Of a DNA stretch of 64,000 bases, positions 48,875-59,400 are shown in pieces. This stretch comes from Anastatus disparis. Its lineage: Eukaryota > Arthropoda > Insecta > Hymenoptera > Eupelmidae. Where the stretch lies: assembly GCA_017163975.1 (NCBI GenBank), contig JAFFSR010000362.1, positions 1,940,501-2,004,500 of the forward strand, given 5' to 3'. Numbering within the stretch: the first letter of the stretch is position 1; the number at the start of each line of letters is the position of its first letter. A model generated the notes under the pieces. The model saw only the letters and a list, made by a program, of their open reading frames with translations. It did no database searches and was not told the origin of the DNA. Made by a program: the position numbers and the translations under genes.

Positions 48875-51768
48875 TTCCCAGCTAATTCTCTGATATCTCC
48901 TAATAATATTATTTCATCTTCCATTACAAATCATTTCACCACAGAGGACGGTTTTCGGGTCTGCCACTTTAATGCCAACTCCATACGTGCTCATATTGAA
49001 ATGATAAGACTCTTCTTGGCTTCTCGGCCCTATTTTCATGTGATAGCTGTAACAGAGACAAAACTGGGTCAGATTGTTTGTGACTCTCTTATCGCTTTGG
49101 ATAATTATGTGCTCTTGCGGCGGGATCGAAACACCAGGGGTGGTGGTGTTGCTCTGTACATACATTCCTCCTTAAACTTTACACGGTTGTGTTCTTCTAA
49201 TGGTAGCTGGTGTGGCAAGCCGGGTTTACCTGAATACCTCTTTTGTGAGGTTAAATCTCCTGATTTAGTCTCTCCTATTTTTGTCGGAGTGGTCTACAGG
49301 CCACCTCATGCACCGTTTTTAGCTGGCACTGATTTCGTTCCTGATTTGACATCATTCATGCATAGCTATAGTACTAAAATCATCATGGGCGATTTCAATA
49401 CCAACATATCTGTTGATTCTGATGACTCTATGTTTCTGAAGGGTTTAATTAGGGAAAATTCACTATTCTCTGTGCCTCATGGTGCAACACATCATACTTC
49501 ATCATCAGATACTTGCCTCGATCTATGTCTTGTAGATGAAAATGATTCTCTAATTGACTATTGGAAGACTGACGTCCCATTTATAGATGGACATGATTTA
49601 ATTGCAGCCACTGTTAAGTCTTCTCTCTCAAAGCCTATACTTAATGATTTCTCTTATCGAGACTATAAGGCTGTTGATGATGCCAAGTTGCTGGATTATT
49701 TTTGTTCACTGAATTGTTCTGTATGTAGCGGTGATTCCTCTCTTCCTGTTCGCCTTGATTGTCTCTATGGACATCTAAATGAAGCAGTTTCCCTCTTTGT
49801 GCCTGTCAAAAGAGTTCGACAAGGTGTAAATCGTCGACCTTGGATTACTGCAGAGCATCATGGCTTGGTTCGTGAGAGGGATCGTCTTTATAGGCGCTAT
49901 AAACGCACACGATTTCACTTCGATTTGCTGCAATATAGAGCTGCACGTGATCGTGCTCATGAGTGTATCGAGTCCTCTAAGCTTCTTTATTACTATGACC
50001 GACTTTCTGGTCTCACTGATTCTAGGCAAATTTGGAAGGAGCTTAGAAATCTTGGTATTTGCTCTAGTAGTAATGAGTCTCGTCACTCCTTTTCTGTGGA
50101 TGAGCTAAATCATTATTTTGCTGGTGTTGCAACTGATCAATCAGTTACGTCGATTCCTGATTATCTGGGTACTTTGGCTGATGATGAACCATTTAAATTG
50201 ATGTTTCGGTTTTCTGAAGTATCGTTGGGTCAGGTTCGGGCATCGGTGTGTAGTTTTTCTACGCAAGCTAGGGGTCCAGATGCTATTCCTCAGTCTTTTG
50301 TTCTTTCGGCTTTCCCTGTAATTGGGCCACTCTTGTGTCGCATCTTCAATGATTCGCTAAAAGATGAATTCTTTCCATCATGTTGGAAGCTATCTCTAAT
50401 AAAGACTATAAATAAAGTCTCTTCTCCACAATCCATGGGTGACATTCGCCCTATTTCTCTGTTGTCCTTTTTGTCCAAGGTTCTTGAGCGTCTTGTTCAT
50501 CAGCAATTGTATGAGTACTTGGCTACTAGACGGCTGTTGGATCCTCGGCAGACTGGTTTTAGAACTGGGCATAGTACTCAGACGGCATTGTTGAAGTTGA
50601 CGGATGATATCAGGCTAAATATGGATAGACGGTATGTCACCATGCTCTTGCTGTTTGATTTCAGTAAGGCGTTTGACACTGTAAGTCATGCTATTTTACT
50701 TGGGAAGATGTCTTCGCTTGATATTTCCAGTTCAGTTATCAGGTGGTTTGCCTCTTATCTGTCATGTCGACAGCAGGCTGTCATTGATGAGAATGGTGTC
50801 GCATCTGATTATGTTCCTCTTAACACGGGAGTTCCACAGGGGTCTGTTTTGGGACCATTATTATTCTCAATTTATATAAATGATGTTGCTGTTGATTTTA
50901 ATTCTAGTGTACAACACTTGATATATGCTGATGACTTGCAGGTGTATATTCATTTTCCTCTGAATAAGTTGGATGTTTTTACGTCCATTATGAGCGCTCA
51001 TGCAAAGATTATCTCTGATTGGGCTTCCAGAAATCATCTTGAGCTGAATGTTGGTAAGACAAAGGCTATAATTATTGGCTCTTATTATTATATTAACATG
51101 CTGTCTTTCTTACCCACTACTGGCGTGCCAATAAATGGCACCACAATTAAGTTTGAATCTAATGTTCGCGATCTGGGGTTTGGTTGGACAATAAACTGAA
51201 TTGGAAGGAGCACATCACCAAAGTTTGTAACAAATCTTTTACGCTGCTTTACAGATTAAATTACTTTAGGAAAAGCACTAATTTTGCTTTACGCAAGCAT
51301 CTTGTTCAGACTTTGCTTTTTCCACTCATAGACTACTGTTGTCTTGTATATTGTGATCTGTCGGCGGAACTGGACCTAAAGTTGCAGAGAGTCATCAACT
51401 CGGGTGTTCGATATGTGTATGGTATTGGCAGGCGAGAGCATGTTTCGGCTTATCGTTCTGCACTGTGCTGGTTATCTACCTCTGCTAGAAGGAAATACTT
51501 TACATCTGCTTTCCTATATAAAATGTTCTCATCTAATGAGCCTACATATCTCTACTCTGGTTACATGTGGAACCAGTCGGTGAGAACGTTGAGGGGTGCT
51601 GTAAGACCATTAACTGTTCCTCCTGCTTCTACGGAATATTATAACGGATCCTTCTTGGTTACATCATCGTTTCTGTGGAATGAGCTTCCCGTTTCTATCC
51701 GTAACTCTCAATCGCTTTACTCATTTAAATCATTAGCATTTTCACACTACCTTTCCTTGGAGAATTGA
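48809..51768 (+). pseudogene. LINE ORF2: AP-endonuclease and reverse transcriptase, one-base frameshift
   Basis: The open frame from the ATG at 48809 begins with residues encoded by the host transposon arm and its (CT)n (MYVKLNIL..SLSLSLS), so that ATG is not the LINE's own. Endonuclease motifs: HFNANSIR, AVTETKL, GGGVALYI, VVYRPP, MGDFNT (near residue 194), DGHDLI. Reverse transcriptase motifs: RPISLLSFLSKVLERL, FDFSKAFDT (from about residue 616), GVPQGSVLGPLLF, and the catalytic YADD at about 706-709. At about 51175-51178, in a run of G, the frame shifts by one base; the C-terminal domain continues at 51184-51768 (LNWKEHITKV..SFLWNELP). It is otherwise intact, so the insertion is recent. 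It copies its own RNA into DNA at nicked target sites. Confidence 0.9.
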
Positions 51769-51995
51769 CCGCTGTCACTTCGATAACTATTAATATTAAT
51801 ATTGTTAACTGTAATTGTAATTATTGTGATTTCTTATATAATCTATTTTTAAACATATTCTATTTTTATTTTACTATATTGTTAAAATTTTTACTTTTTT
51901 CTGTTTATATTGAAACCTTATATTTATTTACTATATTGTAAAATTGTACAACATATTGTACATAAATAAACACCTATCTATCTATCTATCTCTCT
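48873..51995 (+). mobile_element. 5'-truncated LINE of the CR1/Jockey group, inserted in a (TC)n tract
   Basis: The inserted sequence starts at about CCTTTCCCAGC directly after (CT)n and ends with ACACCTATCTATCTATC, a short-repeat tail. The surrounding CTCTCT and TCTCTTCCGATG correspond to the uninterrupted (GA)n of the opposite arm of element B at 55736-55770. It contains ORF2 (endonuclease, reverse transcriptase) but no ORF1, so it is 5'-truncated. Confidence 0.88.
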
Positions 51996-52008
51996 TCCGA
52001 TGTTTTTT

Positions 52009-53403
52009 TTAAATTGGCTTACGCTTACGTACACGTTTCTCTTCGAATGACCGATGTAGTGGATTTCTGACACGTTTTTGTCCTTTTTCCGCAGCTGTTT
52101 CTCTTTTTATCATCCAGCAGTAATCTGCTAACATGTTGATACCCCAGTTTCCTTGAAATCTACGTTCAAACTCCTTTAAATCTTGGTGAAATCGTTCACC
52201 ATGCTCTTCACTAAAGTCTCCGTTATTTTCAGGAAACTGATCAACGTGTGAATCAAGAAAATGAAGTTTTAAGTTCATTAGACAACCCAATTTTTCAAAA
52301 TTACGTACCATTCTTTTCACAATAGCTTTATAATTCGTGTCTTTGGCATTACCAAAAAATTTCGTCGATACCTCTTTAAAACTTAACCATGCTGCCTTTT
52401 CAACATCAGTCATGCTTTGTTCAAAGTTTTCGTCTCTAAATAAAGTTCGGATTTCAGGACCATCAAAAATACCTTCATTTAATTTAGCATCAGATTTATG
52501 GGGAAATACTTTGCTTATATATTGGAAGCATTGACCGTCCTTGTCCAAAGCTTTAACTAATTGCTTTATCAATCCAAGCTTTATATGCAGAGGCGGTATC
52601 AAAATTTTCGAAGGATTAACGAGTGGATCTTTTATAACATTCTGTTTTCCAGGTTCAAACGATTCTCTTGATGGCCAAATTTTCTTTTTATAGTGTTTTT
52701 CTCTATCTCTGCTATCAAACATGCATAAATAACATGGGTACTTCGTAAATCCAGATTGTTGTCCAAGTATCATAGATAAAATCTTTAAATCGCCACATAT
52801 TTGCCATTTATGTTCTCTATATTTTATTTTCGTTAAAAGTAGTTCAAGATTGGAATACTCTTCTTTAAGTACTGTTGAATGTGCTAATGGTATAGGAGCA
52901 TATTTATTTGTGATATTGAGGAGTACTGCTTTAAGGCTGCGCTTTGATGAATCAATGAATAGTCGCCAATTTTCAGGTTTGTATATGTTGGGTTTCAATT
53001 CATCAATAAGACCTTTCACGTCCGTGCAATAAACCATATTAGAATCATTCTTGAAATAATTTCTAAAGCGCTCTTCTCGATTACGATATGCACATACTTT
53101 AGTACCCTTTGTCAACATATTTCGTCTCTTAAACTCTGAAGCCATAAACTCTGATTGTTCCTTAGATAAACCACTCTTTCTAAATAAATCGTTCAGACTT
53201 TTTTGATCAAACTTTTCAACAGTTCGTTCTTCACCCTTAGGAATATACTCTTCATCACTATCCAGAGAATGTTCTTCAGGTGAACTTAGATCTTCTTCAT
53301 TTGGTGTGTTTGTGTCAGAGACAATTTGATCTGTCAATTTTTTATTTATACTTATTCTGTTGTAAAACTGGGTACTGTTGTTTAGAAATGAATTCGGTTT
53401 CAT
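52009..53403 (-). CDS. Element B left-arm copy of the transposase-like gene, N-terminally truncated (464 aa)
   Basis: From NEEDLSSPEEHSL onward it matches the right-arm 617-aa protein almost residue for residue; I see changes only at a handful of sites (AKDTN/AKNTN, AAEKG/AAKKG, RVRNP/RVGNP). The first ~37 residues are unrelated and come from the junction, and the zinc-type Cys pairs are missing. The frame is open to the shared stop after KRKPI. It could make a protein retaining the putative catalytic region but lacking the N-terminal domain, a plausible competitive regulator. Whether it is expressed is unknown; the ATG has no structured leader. Confidence 0.7.
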   Translation of the reverse strand: MKPNSFLNNSTQFYNRISINKKLTDQIVSDTNTPNEEDLSSPEEHSLDSDEEYIPKGEERTVEKFDQKSLNDLFRKSGLSKEQSEFMASEFKRRNMLTKGTKVCAYRNREERFRNYFKNDSNMVYCTDVKGLIDELKPNIYKPENWRLFIDSSKRSLKAVLLNITNKYAPIPLAHSTVLKEEYSNLELLLTKIKYREHKWQICGDLKILSMILGQQSGFTKYPCYLCMFDSRDREKHYKKKIWPSRESFEPGKQNVIKDPLVNPSKILIPPLHIKLGLIKQLVKALDKDGQCFQYISKVFPHKSDAKLNEGIFDGPEIRTLFRDENFEQSMTDVEKAAWLSFKEVSTKFFGNAKDTNYKAIVKRMVRNFEKLGCLMNLKLHFLDSHVDQFPENNGDFSEEHGERFHQDLKEFERRFQGNWGINMLADYCWMIKRETAAEKGQKRVRNPLHRSFEEKRVRKRKPI

Positions 53404-53491
53404 TTTAAAGCTCCGTTCAGTTAATCACTGTTGTACACTGTCATTGATCTTAAAGCATTGTTTATAAACGAATGGGACTTATGATCTTTTT

Positions 53492-53494
53492 CCA

Positions 53495-53540
<46 letters not shown>
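53492..53540. repeat. (TA)n microsatellite at the centre of element B
   Basis: A TA run lies between the two divergent gene copies, just upstream of the structured leader. Confidence 0.95.
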
Positions 53541-53541
<1 letters not shown>

Positions 53542-53575
53542 TACTCTATAAGGGTACCTAAAAAAAACCTGCTGC

Positions 53576-53809
53576 TGCGAAGTATTGGTCACGATGACAA
53601 CTGCCCTGAAAATGGGATGTGTAGAATGATTCGGTGTACTCAATACTTTGCAGTAACGAACCCAGCGAAGGCGCGCTGTCCTGCAGGGGAGCACTAGGAT
53701 GTGAGAATGATGCCGTAGTGTGTCCGACGACGAGTTGACATTGTCCTCGTCAAAGTCGGAAAGCTCTCATACTTAGGCCTGGGGAGGTATGAGAGTTATC
53801 ACCCCTAGG
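53576..53809 (+). promoter_or_regulatory. Structured, covarying RNA leader upstream of the element B gene
   Basis: Helices: TGCGAAGTATTG 53576-53587 with CAATACTTTGCA 53641-53652; CCC 53604-53606 with GGG 53614-53616; CAGCG 53663-53667 with CGCTG 53674-53678; CCGAC+GACGAG 53724-53734 with CTCGTC 53746-53751 and GTCGG 53755-53759; CTCTCATAC 53764-53772 with GTATGAGAG 53787-53795. The loop CCTGGGG (53778-53784) pairs with CCCCTAGG (53802-53809) with one bulge. Relative to element A the changes are compensatory (T-A to C-G in the third and fifth helices, A-T to G-C in the fourth). Near-invariant unpaired stretches include TTGACATTGTC, GTAGTGTGTCCGACGA and CTCACCTGCGATCGGA. The start codon is 61 nt downstream, as in A. 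Confidence 0.72.
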
Positions 53810-53869
53810 ACGGCGGACTCACCTGCGATCGGAACAGGATTCGTAGTGTGTGGGGTTTAATTCAACAAT

Positions 53870-55723
53870 ATGGCTAATTCAAATTTTCAACCTTTTTTAA
53901 ACTGCGCTGGTACATCCAATAACAGTTTTAACCATACGTGTAATGGATCTCAAGATAATTTCTGTTATGTATGTTCAGAATATATTGGACAACGAAACAG
54001 AAGAAAAATCACAGATAATATTAATTTTATCTATCAAAAATGTTTTGATATTGAGATTTCTCAACAGGATAAAATTTGGGTTCCTCATTATATATGTGCT
54101 TCATGTTATGCCATGATGAATCGATACAACACCAGTCAGGCTAGGTCCAAATTAAAATTTACTATACCTACAAAGTGGAAGGAACCAAAAGATGAAAATG
54201 ATTGCTATTTTTGTTTAACAAAGATACAAGGTTTAGACAAGATACAGAAAAAAGGAATAGTATATCCTAATACTTCTTGTATAGAATTTCCATCCAAGAA
54301 TTTTATAGATATTTTTGAAAATAAAGATTCAAAAGATAGTTTTACAACAGGCTTAGGGAATCTAAATGTAGATGAAAACTCGACAGATGAAACAACTGAA
54401 AATCTGATTGCCGCAGACGGAAGCTCATCAAATGAAGAAGATCTAAGTTCACCTGAAGAACATTCTCTGGATAGTGATGAAGAGTATATTCCTAAGGGTG
54501 AAGAACGAACTGTTGAAAAGTTTGATCAAAAAAGTCTGAACGATTTATTTAGAAAGAGTGGTTTATCTAAGGAACAATCAGAGTTTATGGCTTCAGAGTT
54601 TAAGAGACGAAATATGTTGACAAAGGGTACTAAAGTATGTGCATATCGTAATCGAGAAGAGCGCTTTAGAAATTATTTCAAGAATGATTCTAATATGGTT
54701 TATTGCACGGACGTGAAAGGTCTTATTGATGAATTGAAACCCAACATATACAAACCTGAAAATTGGCGACTATTCATTGATTCATCAAAGCGCAGCCTTA
54801 AAGCAGTACTCCTCAATATCACAAATAAATATGCTCCTATACCATTAGCACATTCAACAGTACTTAAAGAAGAGTATTCCAATCTTGAACTACTTTTAAC
54901 GAAAATAAAATATAGAGAACATAAATGGCAAATATGTGGCGATTTAAAGATTTTATCTATGATACTTGGACAACAATCTGGATTTACGAAGTACCCATGT
55001 TATTTATGCATGTTTGATAGCAGAGATAGAGAAAAACACTATAAAAAGAAAATTTGGCCATCAAGAGAATCGTTTGAACCTGGAAAACAGAATGTTATAA
55101 AAGATCCACTCGTTAATCCTTCGAAAATTTTGATACCGCCTCTGCATATAAAGCTTGGATTGATAAAGCAATTAGTTAAAGCTTTGGACAAGGACGGTCA
55201 ATGCTTCCAATATATAAGCAAAGTATTTCCCCATAAATCTGATGCTAAATTAAATGAAGGTATTTTTGATGGTCCTGAAATCCGAACTTTATTTAGAGAC
55301 GAAAACTTTGAACAAAGCATGACTGATGTTGAAAAGGCAGCATGGCTAAGTTTTAAAGAGGTATCGACGAAATTTTTTGGTAATGCCAAAAACACGAATT
55401 ATAAAGCTATTGTGAAAAGAATGGTACGTAATTTTGAAAAATTGGGTTGTCTAATGAACTTAAAACTTCATTTTCTTGATTCACACGTTGATCAGTTTCC
55501 TGAAAATAACGGAGACTTTAGTGAAGAGCATGGTGAACGATTTCACCAAGATTTAAAGGAGTTTGAACGTAGATTTCAAGGAAACTGGGGTATCAACATG
55601 TTAGCAGATTACTGCTGGATGATAAAAAGAGAAACAGCTGCGAAAAAAGGACAAAAACGTGTCGGAAATCCACTACATCGGTCATTCGAAGAGAAACGTG
55701 TACGTAAGCGTAAGCCAATTTAA
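53870..55723 (+). CDS. Transposase-like protein of element B, intact, 617 aa
   Basis: This is a single open frame from the ATG at 53870 to TAA. N-terminal Cys pattern: C32-x2-C35, C58, C76-x2-C79, C112-x2-C115, probably a zinc-binding DNA-recognition domain. An acidic Ser/Glu/Asp linker (about 170-215) follows. The C-terminal 400 residues contain FIDSSKRSLKAVLLN (D304), ICGDLKILS (D358), QQSGFTKYPCYLCMFDSR, WPSRESFEPGKQNV, PPLHIKLGLIKQLVKAL, IFDGPEIRTLF, EEHGERFHQD (E552/E553/E556) and MLADYCWMIKRE, ending in a basic tail KRVRKRKPI. D304, D358 and a Glu near 552-556 have the spacing and flanks of a possible DDE/RNase H-fold site; this is inference. I know this as a multicopy uncharacterised arthropod family, not a named transposase. 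Its location between CACAG TIRs with TAA duplications in two separate elements argues that it is the transposase. Confidence 0.82.
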   Translation: MANSNFQPFLNCAGTSNNSFNHTCNGSQDNFCYVCSEYIGQRNRRKITDNINFIYQKCFDIEISQQDKIWVPHYICASCYAMMNRYNTSQARSKLKFTIPTKWKEPKDENDCYFCLTKIQGLDKIQKKGIVYPNTSCIEFPSKNFIDIFENKDSKDSFTTGLGNLNVDENSTDETTENLIAADGSSSNEEDLSSPEEHSLDSDEEYIPKGEERTVEKFDQKSLNDLFRKSGLSKEQSEFMASEFKRRNMLTKGTKVCAYRNREERFRNYFKNDSNMVYCTDVKGLIDELKPNIYKPENWRLFIDSSKRSLKAVLLNITNKYAPIPLAHSTVLKEEYSNLELLLTKIKYREHKWQICGDLKILSMILGQQSGFTKYPCYLCMFDSRDREKHYKKKIWPSRESFEPGKQNVIKDPLVNPSKILIPPLHIKLGLIKQLVKALDKDGQCFQYISKVFPHKSDAKLNEGIFDGPEIRTLFRDENFEQSMTDVEKAAWLSFKEVSTKFFGNAKNTNYKAIVKRMVRNFEKLGCLMNLKLHFLDSHVDQFPENNGDFSEEHGERFHQDLKEFERRFQGNWGINMLADYCWMIKRETAAKKGQKRVGNPLHRSFEEKRVRKRKPI

Positions 55724-55733
55724 AAAAAACATC

Positions 55734-55735
<2 letters not shown>

Positions 55736-55770
<35 letters not shown>
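55736..55770. repeat. (GA)n microsatellite in the right arm of element B
   Basis: This run is the uninterrupted counterpart of the (CT)n into which the LINE inserted on the left arm. Confidence 0.95.
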
Positions 55771-55771
<1 letters not shown>

Positions 55772-56404
55772 AACATAGACAAAATGTTAAGTTTAACGTA
55801 CACAATAGGCTAAGTTAATATCTTGAATTTACAGTCAATGCTGTGAAAGACTCTAAAATTAGTATTTCAGACGTAAAATTTTTAAAAAATCGATAAATTT
55901 ACCATATACAGTTCTTGTCACCGCCCTCTAGAAGTAGTTTTTACACAATCTGACTTCAAATTCATGATTAGCAATCTGAAAAACCCCCAGGATAGTATTT
56001 CCAATGTTTATCGACTCTTCAAAAAACGCATGATTAAATTTTAATATTGTTTAAATCCATTTTAGGCAAAATTTCGACTTTTACCGATTTCCTCATCTTT
56101 TCAGCCCCATACAGAGGACTAGAATCGCGTTAAAAAAATTTGAAGGTATGGTTTCCCGTGTATTTTTTCCCGTAGAATTCGATTTTGAAGTCCAATTAAC
56201 CGTATCTCATGATTTGTTTTTTCTAGACTCGAAAAACCGCAAAAAAACCGTAAAAAATGAGGTTTTTTTAATAAAACTCTGAGAAAAGGTAGGAAAACCC
56301 TATATTTTTATTACAGATTCGGATTCAGCGTCGAAAAATACATAGGAATATGTATGTCCGGTCAAAAGTTCAGACATTTTTTTTCATTTTGTGGGCCTGT
56401 GTAA

Positions 56405-59400
56405 TTGAATTAATATCGAGAGCAATATTATTGTGAATATGCAATAACGCTAATCCGTTCAATCGATCTTGTGTCATAGTTGATCGTAGCCATGATTTCA
56501 ATCTTTTCAAACTTGAAAATGACCGTTCACAGCTGGCACCGCTTAGAGGGAGGGTTATAAAGATTTTTAATAATATATTTATTATTGGATAAATATCAAT
56601 ATGACAATGATCAATGAAGTTGATAGCTCCAAATGATGGATCATAACCGCCATGACTCCATTTAGTTTTCCATGACTCAAACTCTCCTTTCAAAGACATT
56701 TCAATGTAATTTGTAGGTTTATTAAAAATTTTTGCATATCGATCAGAAAGAACTTTGATCGATTTTTTAGATAATTCATCATTGTTATGAGATTTGGATT
56801 GGGGAAACAAAACGTGAAAATTATACAAGTCCATCGTATCTTCTGAAAAGCGACTTTTTAAATCTTCTATCACATTTTCCAGAATAGGGATAAAAATTGA
56901 TTGTCTGTAATATACTTCCGGATTGTTAGATGGATAGTTTTCTCGATTGACTTGGCGCTTAGCTATACGACGTACGCTTATTTCTACGTTTAATTCAGTA
57001 GCAAGACCAGAAACCTCATTAAATATTTCAGAAAAATATTTATCACTTTTTCACGTTTTCTTTCCAAAATTTTCAAAGTATCTGTTAATAGATCTCGAGC
57101 GATTTTTGAATCAATTTCTTTAGATTGAAATAAACGACTTAATTGTATGGTATTACTTAATAAATTGGATAAACAAACTGTCGTAATTAGGAATTCGCTG
57201 TCCACTAATGCTGTTATTAAAATTTTAGCTTTGGCTGCTGTTTGAATATCAGTCCAATTAGAAATATTTTTAAGTGTATTAATAATTTGTGGTAGCAGTA
57301 ATCTAAATTGTAAAACTCCGTCATGTCGTTCAACCCATCTTGTCTCACAAAGCCCAAACAATTGCTGACCCATAATAGTTTTTAAAATTTGCGATCGTTT
57401 AGATGAAGCTTTAAAGAACGCTAGTGTTTCTTTCATTGTACCAACAGTATTTCTGACGGATTGAACTGAATTCGATTTTGAAATTGACAAATTTAATTTA
57501 TGATTGAAGCACGGAGAATAAACAGCGTTAACAGCTTCTTTTTTTTATTGTAGCAACAGCTCCACAAGAATTGGAGGTCATGACAGAACATCCATCTGTA
57601 GTTATAGAAACACAATAATTTAAATCTAAATTTAATTTTTTTAAACAATCAACCACAATTTCTCCTAATTTGACACCAGTAAGTTTAGATTCTAGAAATG
57701 GATTTTTCTGTTCCTTTATTTCTACATTGTGTAAATCTATAAATTTTATAAAATCTTCATAAATTACATTTTGATAAAAATATCTTAATATTAATGACAT
57801 TTGTGAAATATTTGAAATATCCGTTGTTTCGTCAAATATAACAGCATAGTATTTTGCTTCTTGAATCCTGGAAATAATATGAAATAAAATTTCATCGCCA
57901 CAACAATTAATTATTTCAGCTTGTGTTGTCTTACTTATATATGTAGCATGAGATGACGCATTTGTTAAATGTTCTTTTAAAATTGAATCACCGCTTTCAA
58001 TGCGATATTTCAATAACGCTCTAAAATTTCCTTCATTGATTACGCTATTAATATCTAGTGGACCATCATCACGATGGCCTCTTAAAGGTATATTTTGTTT
58101 TCCAAGAAATATAACACTTTCAATTATTGGTTTCAATCGAAGGCGATTTTCATCTATTTGTTTTAATCTTTTATTATTTAACTGATTAATAACATCTAAT
58201 TCAGAGTTAGTTTGGATTTTTAAAAACTGTTCTGCAGCATCCACAGCATCTTTATGATATTGGCAATTTGCATGCGTTGATAAAGCACCATCTTTGCCCA
58301 AAAGTTTTGAAAAAGATGTTAATGGTTCTTTAACTAATTTGCGCAAAGAAATCATTGCCTTATTACGTCCTATTCCGCAATTGGCAAAAAGGGAACAATA
58401 TTTACAATAAAAACCTTTTTTTACATTTGAAAATACAAGCCAATTAAAATCATTTAAATGTTTTTGGCTAGCATATCTTTTTTCTTGTCTATTATTTTTA
58501 TTATGTACTGAGTAAGGGAAAGCATAATTTTTGGGTGGAGTCCAAGGATTTTGCAATAATTTTATTTTAGTAAAATCATTTATTGGTTTTCCCACATGAT
58601 TTCCAAAATCCAAAACAGTTTCAATTGTAGTCGATGATTTATTATTTTGCACACTAAATTCTGTGTTTATATTGGTTGAAATATGTATATTATTACTTGA
58701 ATCAGTTGCTAATTCTAAATTTTGCGTATTAATTTCTTTCGATGCGGTATTTTTGAATACTTCACATATAGTGATGATTATTATATATTTAATAAAAATA
58801 TAATTATAATAATTTTATGCTTCGTAAATTATTTAATATGAAATTAAAAATTTATTTTTTTGAAAATTCATCCGATGAAATTATACAAATTAAAGTAATT
58901 TTTATTTGGTAAAGATTGTTATACAACTATACAATGCTATTTCAAAAGAAATATATTTTAATCATGTAAAACATTGTTATATTTAAAATATTAATTGAAT
59001 GTATTATTTTTTAAGAGGAGGTCACGTATCTCTGTCCTTTTCTAATCAAAGATTTAATTTTCTGCAAAAACTAACAACTTTAGCAAAAAAAACGAAAAAA
59101 GCCGCATTTCGTATAAAAAAAAATTTCTTTGATAAAAAAGAATTAATTTTATTACTTTGTTTTAAAGAAAACCTTAAAAAACCAAATTGTTTACCGTAAC
59201 CTCTATGTTCTAAGTTTTTCAAAGTTTTCTTGAAAACAAAGCGATAAAATCAAAGAAAACATTTTTTTATACGAGATGCGATTTTCTCTTTATTTTTCGC
59301 TAAAATTATTAGTCTTTGTAAAAAACTCAATTCTTTGATTAGAAAAGAACAGATATAGTCGACCGATTACGTTTAAGTTTTGCTTTAAATTATTTATTAT

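Larger units (their letters stand above)
48211..56401. mobile_element. Element B: CACAG-terminus DNA transposon with an intact transposase-like gene
   Basis: Ends: CACAGGCCCACAAAATG and its complement. TAA flanks both (48208-48210, 56402-56404). The outer ~660 bp pair as inverted repeats (48211-48870 with 55736-56401), then continue through the C-terminal 1.3 kb of a gene present in both arms: minus 52009-53403 and plus 53870-55723. The pairing is interrupted on the left by a LINE. A TA microsatellite and the structured leader occupy the centre. It is homologous to element A in plan, leader and protein, but far less decayed. Confidence 0.92.
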
